Source: an uncultured Prevotellaceae bacterium
GTDB lineage: Bacteria; Bacteroidota; Bacteroidia; Bacteroidales; Muribaculaceae
Assembly: GCA_900318335.1 (NCBI GenBank)
Contig: ONKF01000003.1
Span: 1-64,000 of the forward strand
Length of the DNA: 64,000 bases
Direction: 5' to 3'
A program made the translations under genes and the position numbers. Below, one piece after another: positions 1 through 8,565 of the stretch. The notes under the pieces were generated by a model. It was not told where the DNA came from and searched no databases. It saw nothing but the letters and a program-made list of their open reading frames with translations. Within the stretch, counting starts at the first letter, position 1; each line of letters opens with the position of its first letter.

Positions 1-453
1 GCACCACGAGATGGTAGATTTATTGAGAGGATTGGTTCTTATAACCCCAACACTAATCCTGCTACCATCAGTTTGAATTTCGAACGTGCACTCTATTGGA
101 TCAACGTAGGTGCAATTCCCACCGACACTGTACGCAACATTCTCTCCCGCGAGGGTGTGATGCTGATGAAGCACCTCCAGGGTGGCGTCAAGAAGGGCGC
201 TTTCACCGAGGAAGAGGCTCAGAAGCGTTTCGAGGCCTGGAAGGCCGAGAAGCAGGCTAAGCTCGACGCTATCCGTAACAAGGCTCGCGACGACAAGAAG
301 GCTGCCGACAAGAAGACCATCGCCGAGGAGGCCAAGAAGAACGAGGCAAAGGCTGAGGCCGTAGCCAAGAAGAAAGCCGAGATCGCTGCCGCTAAGGCTG
401 CTGCCGAGGCTGAGGCACCCGCTGCTGAAGAGGCTCCCGCCGCTGAGGCATAA
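1..453 (+). CDS. rpsP: 30S ribosomal protein S16, 5'-truncated by the window edge
   Basis: The frame is open from base 1, so the true start lies upstream of the window. The visible protein begins [18 protein letters not shown] and continues through [18 protein letters not shown], which is the S16 core. S16 is a small primary-binding protein of the 30S subunit. After the conserved domain comes a long tail of about 75 residues made almost only of Ala, Lys and Glu, as is common in Bacteroidota S16 proteins and absent from the short E. coli form. The stop codon is the first part of a terminator hairpin, so transcription probably ends here. Confidence 0.96.
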   Translation, partial: APRDGRFIERIGSYNPNTNPATISLNFERALYWINVGAIPTDTVRNILSREGVMLMKHLQGGVKKGAFTEEEAQKRFEAWKAEKQAKLDAIRNKARDDKKAADKKTIAEEAKKNEAKAEAVAKKKAEIAAAKAAAEAEAPAAEEAPAAEA

Positions 454-472
454 AAAGAACCCCGTTCTTTTT
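452..472 (+). terminator. Terminator overlapping the rpsP stop codon
   Basis: AAAAAGAAC (452-460) and GTTCTTTTT (464-472) form a perfect 9-bp stem with a CCC loop, and the 3' arm itself is the T-run. The hairpin starts inside the TAA stop codon. A second, weaker stem-loop with a GCAA loop (about 495-508) followed by TTTTT at 520-524 may act as a backup. Confidence 0.75.
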
Positions 473-572
473 AAAACCACAAGTTGCCGACTCCCAACCG
501 CAAGGTTGAGAGCCGGTGCTTTTTGTTATCCATGACCGCCACAGCCATCCCATGTCAAATATCAAGGCATCG

Positions 573-603
573 TTGTCTTTTTCAAAATATATACTTACCT
601 TTG
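573..603 (+). promoter_or_regulatory. Bacteroidota-type promoter for the ornithine cyclodeaminase-like gene
   Basis: TTG at 573-575 (-33) and TACCTTTG at 596-603 (-7, consensus TAnnTTTG) are 20 bp apart. The start codon at 641 would leave a leader of about 30 nt. Confidence 0.6.
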
Positions 604-640
604 TGCTCATAAATCATCACTCTAACAAACTTATTACAAG

Positions 641-1606
641 ATGGGCAATACCGTTAAGATCATTCGCCACCAAGATGTTGTTAACGCCGGCATCTCTCCC
701 AAACAATGCATTGAATGGGTAGAGGAATCCTTCATGATGAAATATGAGGCAACCTTGCCACCCAAAGTCAGTATTCATCCCCAAGGAGACGATTTCTTCA
801 ACACCATGCCGTGCCTCTTGCCTGAGCGCTATGGCCGTTTCACCATGAAGGAGGTACACCGCATTGCCGGCCAAGAGCCGTCCCTGGGCAGTGACATCCT
901 GGTCTATGACTCCAAGCAGGGCAACCTACTGGCCATCATGGACGGCGACTGGATCACCAACATGAGGACAGGTGCCGTCGCCGCGCTGTCGGCCAGGATG
1001 TTCAAGCCATCGGGATGCAATGAATATTCGTTTATCGGGCTGGGCAATACCGCCCGTGCCACTGCCTTGTGCCTTCTCGAGGACAATCGCGACCGCAAAG
1101 TGGTGTTCAGATTATTGAGGTACAAGGACCAAGCCGAGCTCTTCATGCAGCGCTTCAAGAACTATGACAATCTTGAAATAGAGATTGAAGACGACATCGA
1201 AACGCTGGTCAAGCAATCCAAAGTGCTCATTTCCTGTATCACCTCGGCCAATGGCATACTGTGTCCGGACGACAGCCTGTTCCAGCCCGGAATGTTGCTC
1301 ATCCCCGTCCACACACGCGGTTTCCAGAATTGCGATTTGTTCTTTGACAAAATATTCGGTGACGATACCGGTCACGTGCAAGGTTTCAAATACTTTTCAC
1401 GTTTCAAGAAATATGACGAATTGAGCCAAGTCCTGCTGGGCAACATCCCTGGACGAGAGAATGACACCGAGAGGATTATCTGCTACAACATCGGCCTGGG
1501 CCTACATGATGCCGTGTATTCCAGCCATCTGTATGACATGCTGGCCGACAATCCTGAAATTCCAAGTTTCAACCAAGACAAGGAAACCTCAAAATTCTGG
1601 ATCTAA
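641..1606 (+). CDS. Ornithine cyclodeaminase / mu-crystallin family protein
   Basis: The 321-residue protein has the family layout: a Lys in FTMKEVH (residue 70), the block MDGDWITNMRTGAVAALSA (about 100-118), and a Rossmann NAD(P)-binding loop GLGNTARATA (about 133-142). Members deaminate ornithine to proline or act as imine reductases or amino-acid dehydrogenases (for example SbnB, AlaDH-like enzymes), so the substrate cannot be read from sequence. It has its own promoter and stands convergent to the glycan operon, with a shared terminator between them. A link to the phospho-amino acid chemistry proposed for the fusion gene opposite is only a guess. Confidence 0.85.
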   Translation: MGNTVKIIRHQDVVNAGISPKQCIEWVEESFMMKYEATLPPKVSIHPQGDDFFNTMPCLLPERYGRFTMKEVHRIAGQEPSLGSDILVYDSKQGNLLAIMDGDWITNMRTGAVAALSARMFKPSGCNEYSFIGLGNTARATALCLLEDNRDRKVVFRLLRYKDQAELFMQRFKNYDNLEIEIEDDIETLVKQSKVLISCITSANGILCPDDSLFQPGMLLIPVHTRGFQNCDLFFDKIFGDDTGHVQGFKYFSRFKKYDELSQVLLGNIPGRENDTERIICYNIGLGLHDAVYSSHLYDMLADNPEIPSFNQDKETSKFWI

Positions 1607-1629
1607 TCCTCACCATTTCAAAAAACAAA

Positions 1630-1670
1630 CAATCGTTCCTGCGGTATTCTTTGCAGGAACGATTGTTTTC
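1630..1670 (+). terminator. Bidirectional terminator between convergent genes
   Basis: CAATCGTTCCTGC (1630-1642) pairs perfectly with GCAGGAACGATTG (1653-1665) around a 10-nt loop. The stem is followed by TTTTC on the plus strand and preceded by an A-rich run that serves as the T-run on the minus strand. Confidence 0.88.
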
Positions 1671-1688
1671 TAATCTGTGATATCAGTA

Positions 1689-3512
1689 TCAACAGTATGT
1701 CATCAGCGCATCGACCAGGCGGTCGTTGTCCTTCTTGTCACGAATTGCGATTCTCACAAAATTCTTACCCTCAAGACCAGTCTTGGTGTCGCAGTCTTTG
1801 ATCAGTATGTTATGGTCATTCAGCAACCTCTCGGTCAACTGCCTTGACGTGTAATGCTTGGTCACTTGACACAGGAAGTAATTGGCTTGTGAAGGGATGA
1901 CCCGTAGATAAGGGATTGAAGACAATTGCTTGGCAAAACGATTTCGCTCGTTCACAAAGTTCACACATGCATTCTTGTAGAAAGACTCATACTTGTTGAA
2001 AATCTGCATATAGAACTCGGCAAATGAGTTGATGTTCCAGATGGCTACATCCTTTTTCATCTTGTCCAGCAATGCGGTATCGGCTCCAGCCAGTACACCC
2101 AACCGAAGGCCGGGAACACCGTAAGACTTGCTGATGCTCTTCATCACCAACAACTCCGGGTATTGCTCAAGGATATCATCATTTAGCAGAGAATTTGCCG
2201 GTCCCTCGTCTGTAAAGTCCACAAACGACTCGTCGACAATCAGCCTGACACCACGTTGAGCACACCAGGCGGCTAAATCCAGCACATCCTGCTTGGGGAT
2301 GCAATTACCTGAAGGGTTGTCGGGATTGACAAGCAACAGTGCCTGAATATCCTTGGATTCATAGAATGCCCTTAAATCATCGGCTGAATAACGCAAATCC
2401 GGATTGTTTGGGTAAAATGGAACGATGGATTCCTTAGACAACCGGTGCGGATACTCTTCAAATGTCGGATACACGACACCCACTTTACTGTCTTGCTCCA
2501 GGAACTGTTCCATCAGGCTCTTAATCAACTCGGCTGCGCCGTTTCCCACGATGATATACTGACTGCTGACACCAAAATACTTGCCTGCCAATAATGAATT
2601 GACAGCCATGCCACTTGGATATTGAGTCAATAGCACATCAAAGTTGGCCCGCATTTCCTCGCGCATGCGTTTGGTCGGGAAAAACGGATTGACGAGATAA
2701 CAGAAATCCAGCATTTGCGGGAAACGCCAATAACCGCCGTAGCGAGCGTTATACTTCTGCAATCTGTCTTTCTCGGGTGAGAAAATGGCCTCAGCGATAT
2801 CTTTGTCCTGAACGTCATCAATCTCATACCACGGCTTGTCCCCGATGGGCAATGCCTTGAGATTGGCCTGATCCAGCAAGGTAATTACCCGCAGCACCTG
2901 CTCATAATACTCGTTATCACCCATCACCTTGCAATATGCGTCAAGGAACGGCACATAGACCCTTGTCGAGAAGTCCTTACTGAATTTATAGACATTTACC
3001 GTCTTGTAGTAAGTGTCCACTTCGGAGTATCTGAAAGCCTTCTTAGGAACAAAGTTCACGATATTGTTATCCTTATCGATGCGAACCATTGTGCCATCCA
3101 TCCAGGTTTCATACTTGGCTACCAAAGCCAAATTAGGGGATGGATCATCAAGTATCATCTGAAACATGCTGTCATCAAGAATCAAGTCGCTCTCGATGAG
3201 CAGTGTGTCATCTTCGGTCAACTTATCCTTCACGAGAGCAAGAGAATAGATGTTATTTGTCTTGTCGTAAATGGGATTGTTGGCATATTCAATATGTAAA
3301 CGGTCTTCATAACGGTTACCGATATGGTTTATCAATTCCTGACCTTTATAACCTACCACAATCACCAGACGTGACAAATTCAGGTGGCACAACTGTTCCA
3401 ACATGCGGTCTACCAACCTAATACCGTTGACAGGCAGCATACACTTGGTGTTATCACGGGTATACTTACCCAAACGACGGCCCATTCCTGCCGCTAAAAT
3501 TACTGCTTGCAT
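1689..3512 (-). CDS. Fused LicC-like nucleotidyltransferase and CobD/HisC-like PLP enzyme
   Basis: There are two domains in 607 residues. Residues 1-235 are a sugar-type nucleotidyltransferase: loop LAAGMGRRLGKYT (6-18), then NNPIYDKTNNIYSL (78-91) and ESDLILD, the pattern of LicC cytidylyltransferases for phosphocholine. Residues 255-607 are a fold-type I PLP enzyme: RYGGYW followed by LDFCYLVNP, NPDNPSGN (396-403), VDESFVDF (426-433) and the Schiff-base lysine K462 in SISKSYGVPGLRLG. The YGG start and DESF motif resemble CobD (threonine-phosphate decarboxylase) more than HisC. Inference: the PLP half makes an aminoalkyl phosphate and the N-terminal half activates it to a CDP derivative for the LicD protein encoded just upstream. 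Fusions of a cytidylyltransferase to an aminotransferase are known for 2-aminoethylphosphonate. It is last in the operon. Confidence 0.82.
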   Translation of the reverse strand: MQAVILAAGMGRRLGKYTRDNTKCMLPVNGIRLVDRMLEQLCHLNLSRLVIVVGYKGQELINHIGNRYEDRLHIEYANNPIYDKTNNIYSLALVKDKLTEDDTLLIESDLILDDSMFQMILDDPSPNLALVAKYETWMDGTMVRIDKDNNIVNFVPKKAFRYSEVDTYYKTVNVYKFSKDFSTRVYVPFLDAYCKVMGDNEYYEQVLRVITLLDQANLKALPIGDKPWYEIDDVQDKDIAEAIFSPEKDRLQKYNARYGGYWRFPQMLDFCYLVNPFFPTKRMREEMRANFDVLLTQYPSGMAVNSLLAGKYFGVSSQYIIVGNGAAELIKSLMEQFLEQDSKVGVVYPTFEEYPHRLSKESIVPFYPNNPDLRYSADDLRAFYESKDIQALLLVNPDNPSGNCIPKQDVLDLAAWCAQRGVRLIVDESFVDFTDEGPANSLLNDDILEQYPELLVMKSISKSYGVPGLRLGVLAGADTALLDKMKKDVAIWNINSFAEFYMQIFNKYESFYKNACVNFVNERNRFAKQLSSIPYLRVIPSQANYFLCQVTKHYTSRQLTERLLNDHNILIKDCDTKTGLEGKNFVRIAIRDKKDNDRLVDALMTYC

Positions 3513-3523
3513 TATACTATTGA

Positions 3524-4357
3524 TTATGTTTTTTTATAGAAAAATGATTTATCGTAAAACTCCAGGCGCTCGACGTGGTGATAGACATGGTCGAGGTCAT
3601 CAGGAAGTTGCATGTAGTCGCCAAACATGGTTTGCAGCATGTGATGGCTATTGCCAGGGACTGGGAGCTGGACGCCCTCAAACACGTGGGTGGTCAAGGG
3701 AAAGACGTCCCTCAAGTCGTAGATGTTGTGAAAAGGGATTCCGTAATCGCACATGAGCGCTTTGGTACCACTCAAACGGCTGATGCAACGCAACAACGGA
3801 AATGAAACATGACGATTGAACCAGGTCAGGACCCGAATCTTTTTCATTGATGATTCATTGCCGTCGCCCTTGCGGAAGAAGTTGTAAGCCACGCTCTGCA
3901 AGCGCAGTCGCTGAGTCCATGGAAGAAGCCTCTCCAGCGGGAAAATGTCGATGAAGATGCCCCGTTCCTTGAACACCTTGTCAAAATCGCCTTCATCAAG
4001 GAATGAACGCTTGTCCCTCAGTTTGCCGACAAAGAAAAAATAATTCTTGTCGGTATCGTTTGTTTGCAGGACAATGTTATCAGGCAACTCAGCAGGCAAA
4101 ACTTTCAACAACCGCTTATAATCACGACGCAGCATCGCCACATCAAGATCGTCGTCCCATGGAATGAAACCATCGTGACGGAATGCCCCCAACAAGGTGC
4201 CGCCATACAGGAAATATGGTATGTCATGCTTTTTACAGATTGCATCAAGCACTTCTACCATCTGGAGCATGACCATCTGTTGGCGGCGCAGGGGGGAGCC
4301 CTCGGGGTTGAATCTTGCCCTGAGTTCCTCTTGATTGAATGTTGCCTTGTCGCTCAT
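3524..4357 (-). CDS. LicD family phosphotransferase
   Basis: The 277-residue protein has the full LicD signature, YGGTLLGAFRHDGFIPWDD followed by DLDV (about 51-73), including the Asp cluster that binds metal. LicD proteins transfer phosphocholine or related phospho-amino alcohols from a CDP carrier to cell-surface glycans. No choline kinase (LicA) or choline transporter (LicB) lies nearby. The activating enzyme is the fused nucleotidyltransferase 11 bp downstream. It is cytoplasmic by sequence, with no signal peptide. It lies fifth in the minus-strand glycan operon, 21 bp after galE. Confidence 0.9.
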   Translation of the reverse strand: MSDKATFNQEELRARFNPEGSPLRRQQMVMLQMVEVLDAICKKHDIPYFLYGGTLLGAFRHDGFIPWDDDLDVAMLRRDYKRLLKVLPAELPDNIVLQTNDTDKNYFFFVGKLRDKRSFLDEGDFDKVFKERGIFIDIFPLERLLPWTQRLRLQSVAYNFFRKGDGNESSMKKIRVLTWFNRHVSFPLLRCISRLSGTKALMCDYGIPFHNIYDLRDVFPLTTHVFEGVQLPVPGNSHHMLQTMFGDYMQLPDDLDHVYHHVERLEFYDKSFFYKKT

Positions 4358-4378
4358 CAGGAGAATACCTATTTATTA

Positions 4379-5413
4379 CTACATGATGCCGCGTTCGCGG
4401 AGTTTCTTCTGCCAGTTCCAGGCGCTGAGCATGGTGTCGTCGAGAGAAATCTCGGCATGCCAGCCCAGGACCTCGTTGGCGCGTTTGGGATCGGCCCAGA
4501 TTTGGATGATGTCACCGGGGCGGCGGGGTGCGATCTTGTGGGGCACCTTCACGCCAGTGGCACGCTCGAATGAATGCAGCAGCTCGAGCACCGATGCGCC
4601 GTTGCCGGTACCGATGTTGAAGATTTCAAGCGCCTCATCGCTCTTGTCCTCAAGCATGCGTTCGAGAGCCTTGACGTGTGCCTTAGCCAGGTCCACAACG
4701 TTGATGAAGTCACGGATGCATGAACCGTCACGCGTGGGATAATCGTCGCCAAAGATGCTCAACTCCTTGCGCACGCCGATGGCGGTCTGGGTCAGGTAAG
4801 GCACCAGATTCTGGGGCACGCCGTTGGGCAGCTCGCCAATTTCGGCACTGGGATGTGCTCCGATGGGATTGAAGTAGCGCAACAGAATGGCCTTGATGGG
4901 GCTACCGCTGCGGATGACGTCGGCGATGATGTCCTCACAGATCTGCTTGGTGGCACCATAGGGCGAGGTGGCCTTCTTGGTAGGCGCGTCCTCGGTGATA
5001 GGATTCTTGTCGGGCTCACCGTAGACTGTGCACGAAGACGAGAAGACAAAGCCCTTCACACCAAACTCGGGCATCAGCTCCAGCAGGTTGAGCAGGATGT
5101 TGATATTGTTGCGATAGTACTTGATGGGCTTCTCGATGCTCTCGCCCACCGCCTTGCTTGCGGCAAAGTTGATGATACCACTGATGTCGGGGTTGTCCTC
5201 AAAGAGTTTGCGGACAACAGCGCGGTCGGTACAATCTCCCTTAACAAAGACGGGACGAATGCCAGTGATGCGCTCGATACCGTCCAACACCTCAATATTA
5301 CTGTTACTCAGGTCGTCGATGATGACTACCTCGTATCCTGCCTGTTGCAGTTCCACTGTCGTGTGGGAACCAATAAATCCGGTTCCACCAGTTACTAAAA
5401 TTTTACCTTTCAT
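4379..5413 (-). CDS. galE: UDP-glucose 4-epimerase
   Basis: The 344 residues match the usual GalE length. VTGGTGFIGSHT (7-18) is the NAD-binding loop, and PYGATK (151-156) holds the catalytic Tyr152 and Lys156 of extended short-chain dehydrogenases. The C-terminal half has the substrate-domain pattern RYFNPIGAHPS and TRDGSCIRDFINVVDLA. It interconverts UDP-glucose and UDP-galactose (or the N-acetyl forms). Its place in this operon, 23 bp after the flippase gene, suggests it supplies a nucleotide sugar for the same surface glycan. Confidence 0.95.
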   Translation of the reverse strand: MKGKILVTGGTGFIGSHTTVELQQAGYEVVIIDDLSNSNIEVLDGIERITGIRPVFVKGDCTDRAVVRKLFEDNPDISGIINFAASKAVGESIEKPIKYYRNNINILLNLLELMPEFGVKGFVFSSSCTVYGEPDKNPITEDAPTKKATSPYGATKQICEDIIADVIRSGSPIKAILLRYFNPIGAHPSAEIGELPNGVPQNLVPYLTQTAIGVRKELSIFGDDYPTRDGSCIRDFINVVDLAKAHVKALERMLEDKSDEALEIFNIGTGNGASVLELLHSFERATGVKVPHKIAPRRPGDIIQIWADPKRANEVLGWHAEISLDDTMLSAWNWQKKLRERGIM

Positions 5414-5436
5414 ATTATTTGATTGTTTATGATGAT

Positions 5437-6903
5437 TTATTTTTTATTTTTCTTGAAACGAGAGAGCAGAAACTCGATGCACTCCTCGAGGATTCTCGCG
5501 TGCAACATTTTCATCACCATGACATATAATGCCGCAGCGATGAGCACACGCGCGATCAGCAAGATGTACATATTGACGATAAAACGTGTCACAAGATAGG
5601 TAACACCCATCACAATAAGGGCAATGACCATAAAGGGGAGCAAGTCCCTGAGCATGCTCATGAAACGATAACCTATCTGCTTATAGGCAAACAGTTGCCA
5701 AGCCAGCAGCCACAAGATATTGATTGCTGCAAAGGCGATGACCATCGCTGTGATACCCATGCTATGGCACACCAGCACCGCAACGAGTGTGAGCGCGATT
5801 TGAGCAATGGTGAGCCACATGTAAACATCAGATTTGCCCTGGCTCAAAAACAGGTTCTGATAAACCGTGTAGAGCGGGATAAACGCACCACTGATGCACA
5901 GGATCTGCAACAGCGGGATACTGTGAATCCACTTGCTGCCAATGGCGAGAAGGATTACTTGTGGTGCCACAAGAGCCAAGCCGAACATGGTGGGGAATGC
6001 CAGGAACGCCGTGAAACGCAACATCTTGCCGAACACGCGGCGCTGGCGCTCGTTGTCGTCGGTAACGCGGGTAAGGACGGGCTGAGCCACCTGAGCAACG
6101 GTATTGGTGACCAGTTGATTGGCCATCGTGTTCCACTTGTTGGCCTGAGTGAAGTTACCCACGGCCTGGGCAGGGAACAAGCGGCCGAAGATGACGGTCA
6201 GCACATTGTTGTTGATAGTCGTCAGCACGGCTGTAATCAGCACTTTATAGCTGAATGAGAACATCTGCTTCACGGGCTTGAAGTCCACCTTGAAGGTTGG
6301 ACACCAGCGGGTATAATAATAGCGGCCAAAGCAGATCACCACATTATATAATATCTGCTGTGTTGCCAGGCTCCAGTAGGAGAAGCCCTTGAGAGCCATG
6401 ATTACCGCCACAGTGCCCGATATGACCAAGGCAGACAACGATGTAATGGCCTTCTCCTTCACCTTCAGGTTCCTGACAAGCATCGCATTGGGCGAAATTC
6501 CCAACGAGGCAAAAATAAACGCCAAGAACAAAAACCTGGAAAGCGAGACCAAACAAGGCTGGTGAAAAAACGCGGCAATCAACGGTGCACACAGGAACAG
6601 AATCAAGTACAGAAGAAGGCTCATTCCCACGTTGAACCAGAAGACCGAGTTGTAGTCGTTGTGCTTGATGTCCTTGATATTGACCAGTGCCACACCGAAG
6701 CCGCTCTCCTGCAGATTGTTGGCCAACAGCGTGAAGATGGCGAGCATGCCCACAATGCCGTATTCTCCAGGAGAAAGCAGGCGAGCCAGGAAGATACCGA
6801 TAATCAGGTTGAGCAGTTGCATACCGCCACTGCTCAGGAAGCCCCAGAACAATCCCTGGGCCGTTTTTTCCTTTAAGTTCTGATTATCGATGGCCTCGCT
6901 CAT
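5437..6903 (-). CDS. Wzx-type lipopolysaccharide/polysaccharide flippase
   Basis: The 488-residue protein is almost entirely hydrophobic, with about 12-14 predicted membrane spans. It begins with the typical KEKTAQGLFWGFLSSGG and FLARLLSPGEYG motifs of WzxC-like polysaccharide exporters (MOP superfamily). Such proteins flip undecaprenyl-linked oligosaccharides across the inner membrane. It ends with a basic tail. Its start codon overlaps the stop of the upstream phosphatase gene by 4 bp (ATGA), which suggests translational coupling. Confidence 0.9.
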   Translation of the reverse strand: MSEAIDNQNLKEKTAQGLFWGFLSSGGMQLLNLIIGIFLARLLSPGEYGIVGMLAIFTLLANNLQESGFGVALVNIKDIKHNDYNSVFWFNVGMSLLLYLILFLCAPLIAAFFHQPCLVSLSRFLFLAFIFASLGISPNAMLVRNLKVKEKAITSLSALVISGTVAVIMALKGFSYWSLATQQILYNVVICFGRYYYTRWCPTFKVDFKPVKQMFSFSYKVLITAVLTTINNNVLTVIFGRLFPAQAVGNFTQANKWNTMANQLVTNTVAQVAQPVLTRVTDDNERQRRVFGKMLRFTAFLAFPTMFGLALVAPQVILLAIGSKWIHSIPLLQILCISGAFIPLYTVYQNLFLSQGKSDVYMWLTIAQIALTLVAVLVCHSMGITAMVIAFAAINILWLLAWQLFAYKQIGYRFMSMLRDLLPFMVIALIVMGVTYLVTRFIVNMYILLIARVLIAAALYVMVMKMLHARILEECIEFLLSRFKKNKK

Positions 6904-7418
6904 TGTCTTGCCAGAATCAAATCAATCCACTCGCGCACGCAGGCATCACCACCGCGACGCTCCAGCACGCGGATGCCGGGAATTGCTTTCACCTTGTCAC
7001 AGGCGTCGGCAGGACAAGCCGCCCACCCCACTGCTGCCAACAGGTCATAGCAGTTGACATCGTCACCGACATAAGCCACCTGATCCAAGCTAATGCCCAT
7101 CTCGTCACAGATCTCTCGCGTGGCAGCCAGTTTGCCTCCATCACGAGCACTCTGCTTGAGGTAGTCAAGTCCCAGTTTGCGGGCACGGTTCACATTGATG
7201 GGCGTGTTCTCGCTCGTGACGATGCCCACCTTGACGCCCGTCTTCTGCAGCAATTGCAATCCCATGCCATCACGGGTGTTGAACTTCTTGAATTCGGTCC
7301 CATCAGTACCGTAGTACATACCGCCGTCAGTAAGCGTGCCATCGACATCGGTCAAAAACAACTTGATGTCACTGGGCCGGGGAACATAAGGAACGGAAAA
7401 TGGCTTAATGTCTATCAT
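6900..7418 (-). CDS. kdsC: KdsC/YrbI-type HAD phosphatase (probable Kdo-8-phosphate phosphatase)
   Basis: The chosen start gives 172 residues. The reading frame stays open further upstream but there it lies inside the GT2 gene, and the family begins near this Met. LFLTDVDGTLTDGG holds the HAD nucleophile D24 and acid D26. NTRDGMG and VGDDVNCYDLL complete the KdsC pattern. The enzyme removes phosphate from Kdo-8-phosphate in lipid A-core synthesis. Paralogs act on other nonulosonate phosphates, so the substrate is a family inference. It starts 1 bp after the GT2 stop and overlaps the flippase gene by 4 bp. Confidence 0.87.
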   Translation of the reverse strand: MIDIKPFSVPYVPRPSDIKLFLTDVDGTLTDGGMYYGTDGTEFKKFNTRDGMGLQLLQKTGVKVGIVTSENTPINVNRARKLGLDYLKQSARDGGKLAATREICDEMGISLDQVAYVGDDVNCYDLLAAVGWAACPADACDKVKAIPGIRVLERRGGDACVREWIDLILARQ

Positions 7419-7419
7419 A

Positions 7420-8367
7420 TCACTTGAGGTATTTCTCGATGTTATAACGCGGACGGTGCTTGTCCTCGGTATATATGCGCCCGATATAGGCAGCGATGAT
7501 GCTGAGGCAGATGAGCACACAACCACCCACAAACCAGATGGACAGCATCAACGAGGCCCAACCCTGGACACCGCGTCCCTGACACAGCGCCACAATCACA
7601 TAGGCCAGAATGCCCAGACTGATAAGCAGAAAACACATGCCTAAAATAAATATCAGCCTCAAAGGCTTGACACTGAACGAGGTGACACCATCGATGGCAA
7701 AGGAAAGCATCTTGCTTAACGGATACTTACTCTCGCCTGCTTGGCGCTCCAGACGGTCATAATACACCTTATCGGTCTTGTAGCCCAACAGAGGCACCAG
7801 GCCACGCAGGAACAGGTTGCGTTCCTCATACTGGCACAGGGCATCGACGGCACGGCGGCTCATCAACCTGAAATCGGCATGGTTATAGACCGACTTCACG
7901 CCCATGCTCGTCATGAACTTGTAGAACATCTGGGCGGTGGTGCGCTTGAAGAAGGTGTCGGTCGTGCGTTTGCGGCGCACACCATACACGATATCGCAGC
8001 CCTCGTTGAACTTCTTAACCATCTCGGGAATGGCGTTGATATCATCCTGGAGGTCGGCATCGATCGACACAGTGACGTCGGCATCCAGGCGGGCGGTGTC
8101 AAGACCTGCCATCAGGGCATTCTGGTGACCGACATTGCCTGCCAACTTCAGGCCACGGACATGAGCATCGGCCTCGGCATAACTGGCGATAATCTCCCAT
8201 GTGCGGTCGCGTGAGCCATCATTAACATAGAGGATGTAACTCCCCTCGCCCACCAGCCGTTCCCGCATCATGCCGTCGAGCAAGGCCCGCAGTTGCTGGT
8301 TGGTCTGCGGTAGCACCTCCTCCTCGTTGTAGCAGGGCACAACTATTGCTAAAATCGAGTTTTCCAT
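7420..8367 (-). CDS. Family 2 glycosyltransferase, polyprenyl-phosphate glycosyltransferase type
   Basis: The start at MENSILAIVVPCYNEEE (315 residues) is preferred over the longer frame because the promoter lies between the two. The GT2 fold shows VVPCYNEEE, YVNDGSRD and the metal-binding SIDADLQDD. The C-terminus has two strong membrane spans (about 230-255 and 270-300), as in GtrB, DPM1-like and ArnC proteins. These enzymes move a sugar from a nucleotide donor to a polyprenyl phosphate at the inner membrane. It is the first gene of the glycan operon. Confidence 0.9.
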   Translation of the reverse strand: MENSILAIVVPCYNEEEVLPQTNQQLRALLDGMMRERLVGEGSYILYVNDGSRDRTWEIIASYAEADAHVRGLKLAGNVGHQNALMAGLDTARLDADVTVSIDADLQDDINAIPEMVKKFNEGCDIVYGVRRKRTTDTFFKRTTAQMFYKFMTSMGVKSVYNHADFRLMSRRAVDALCQYEERNLFLRGLVPLLGYKTDKVYYDRLERQAGESKYPLSKMLSFAIDGVTSFSVKPLRLIFILGMCFLLISLGILAYVIVALCQGRGVQGWASLMLSIWFVGGCVLICLSIIAAYIGRIYTEDKHRPRYNIEKYLK

Positions 8368-8403
8368 TTTTATCTTATTGAATTGGTCACATAGACCAAC
8401 TTG

Positions 8404-8434
8404 CAAAGTTACAAGAAAAAAACGGACGATGCAA
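8404..8434 (-). promoter_or_regulatory. Promoter of the six-gene glycan operon
   Basis: On the minus strand, TTG (8434-8432) and TAACTTTG (8411-8404) are 20 bp apart, a good -33/-7 pair. The transcript would start near 8397, about 30 nt before the GT2 start. The -7 box is followed by CAAGTTGG, an extension also seen at three other promoters in the window. Confidence 0.7.
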
Positions 8435-8528
8435 TACATGTGACGCCACAAGAACGATTTTTTCAATGATTGATTAGGCTCATCATTTATTTTACAAGCA
8501 ATAAATGACAACAATTAATAATTTTTTG

Positions 8529-8536
8529 TAATTTTG
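8529..8536 (+). promoter_or_regulatory. -7 element upstream of yicC
   Basis: TAATTTTG matches TAnnTTTG and lies 29 bp before the yicC start. No clear TTTG is found at the expected -33 position. Confidence 0.45.
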
Positions 8537-8565
8537 CGGATTGAAGCTAAAAATCTAATTTTACA

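Noticed and set aside
392..610. Small minus-strand gene after rpsP
   Set aside because: It overlaps the S16 tail and the terminator and lacks a promoter or family.
3403..3756. Plus-strand frame of 117 codons across the licD/fusion gene boundary
   Set aside because: It overlaps two well-supported minus-strand genes and has an Arg/Gly-rich translation without motif.
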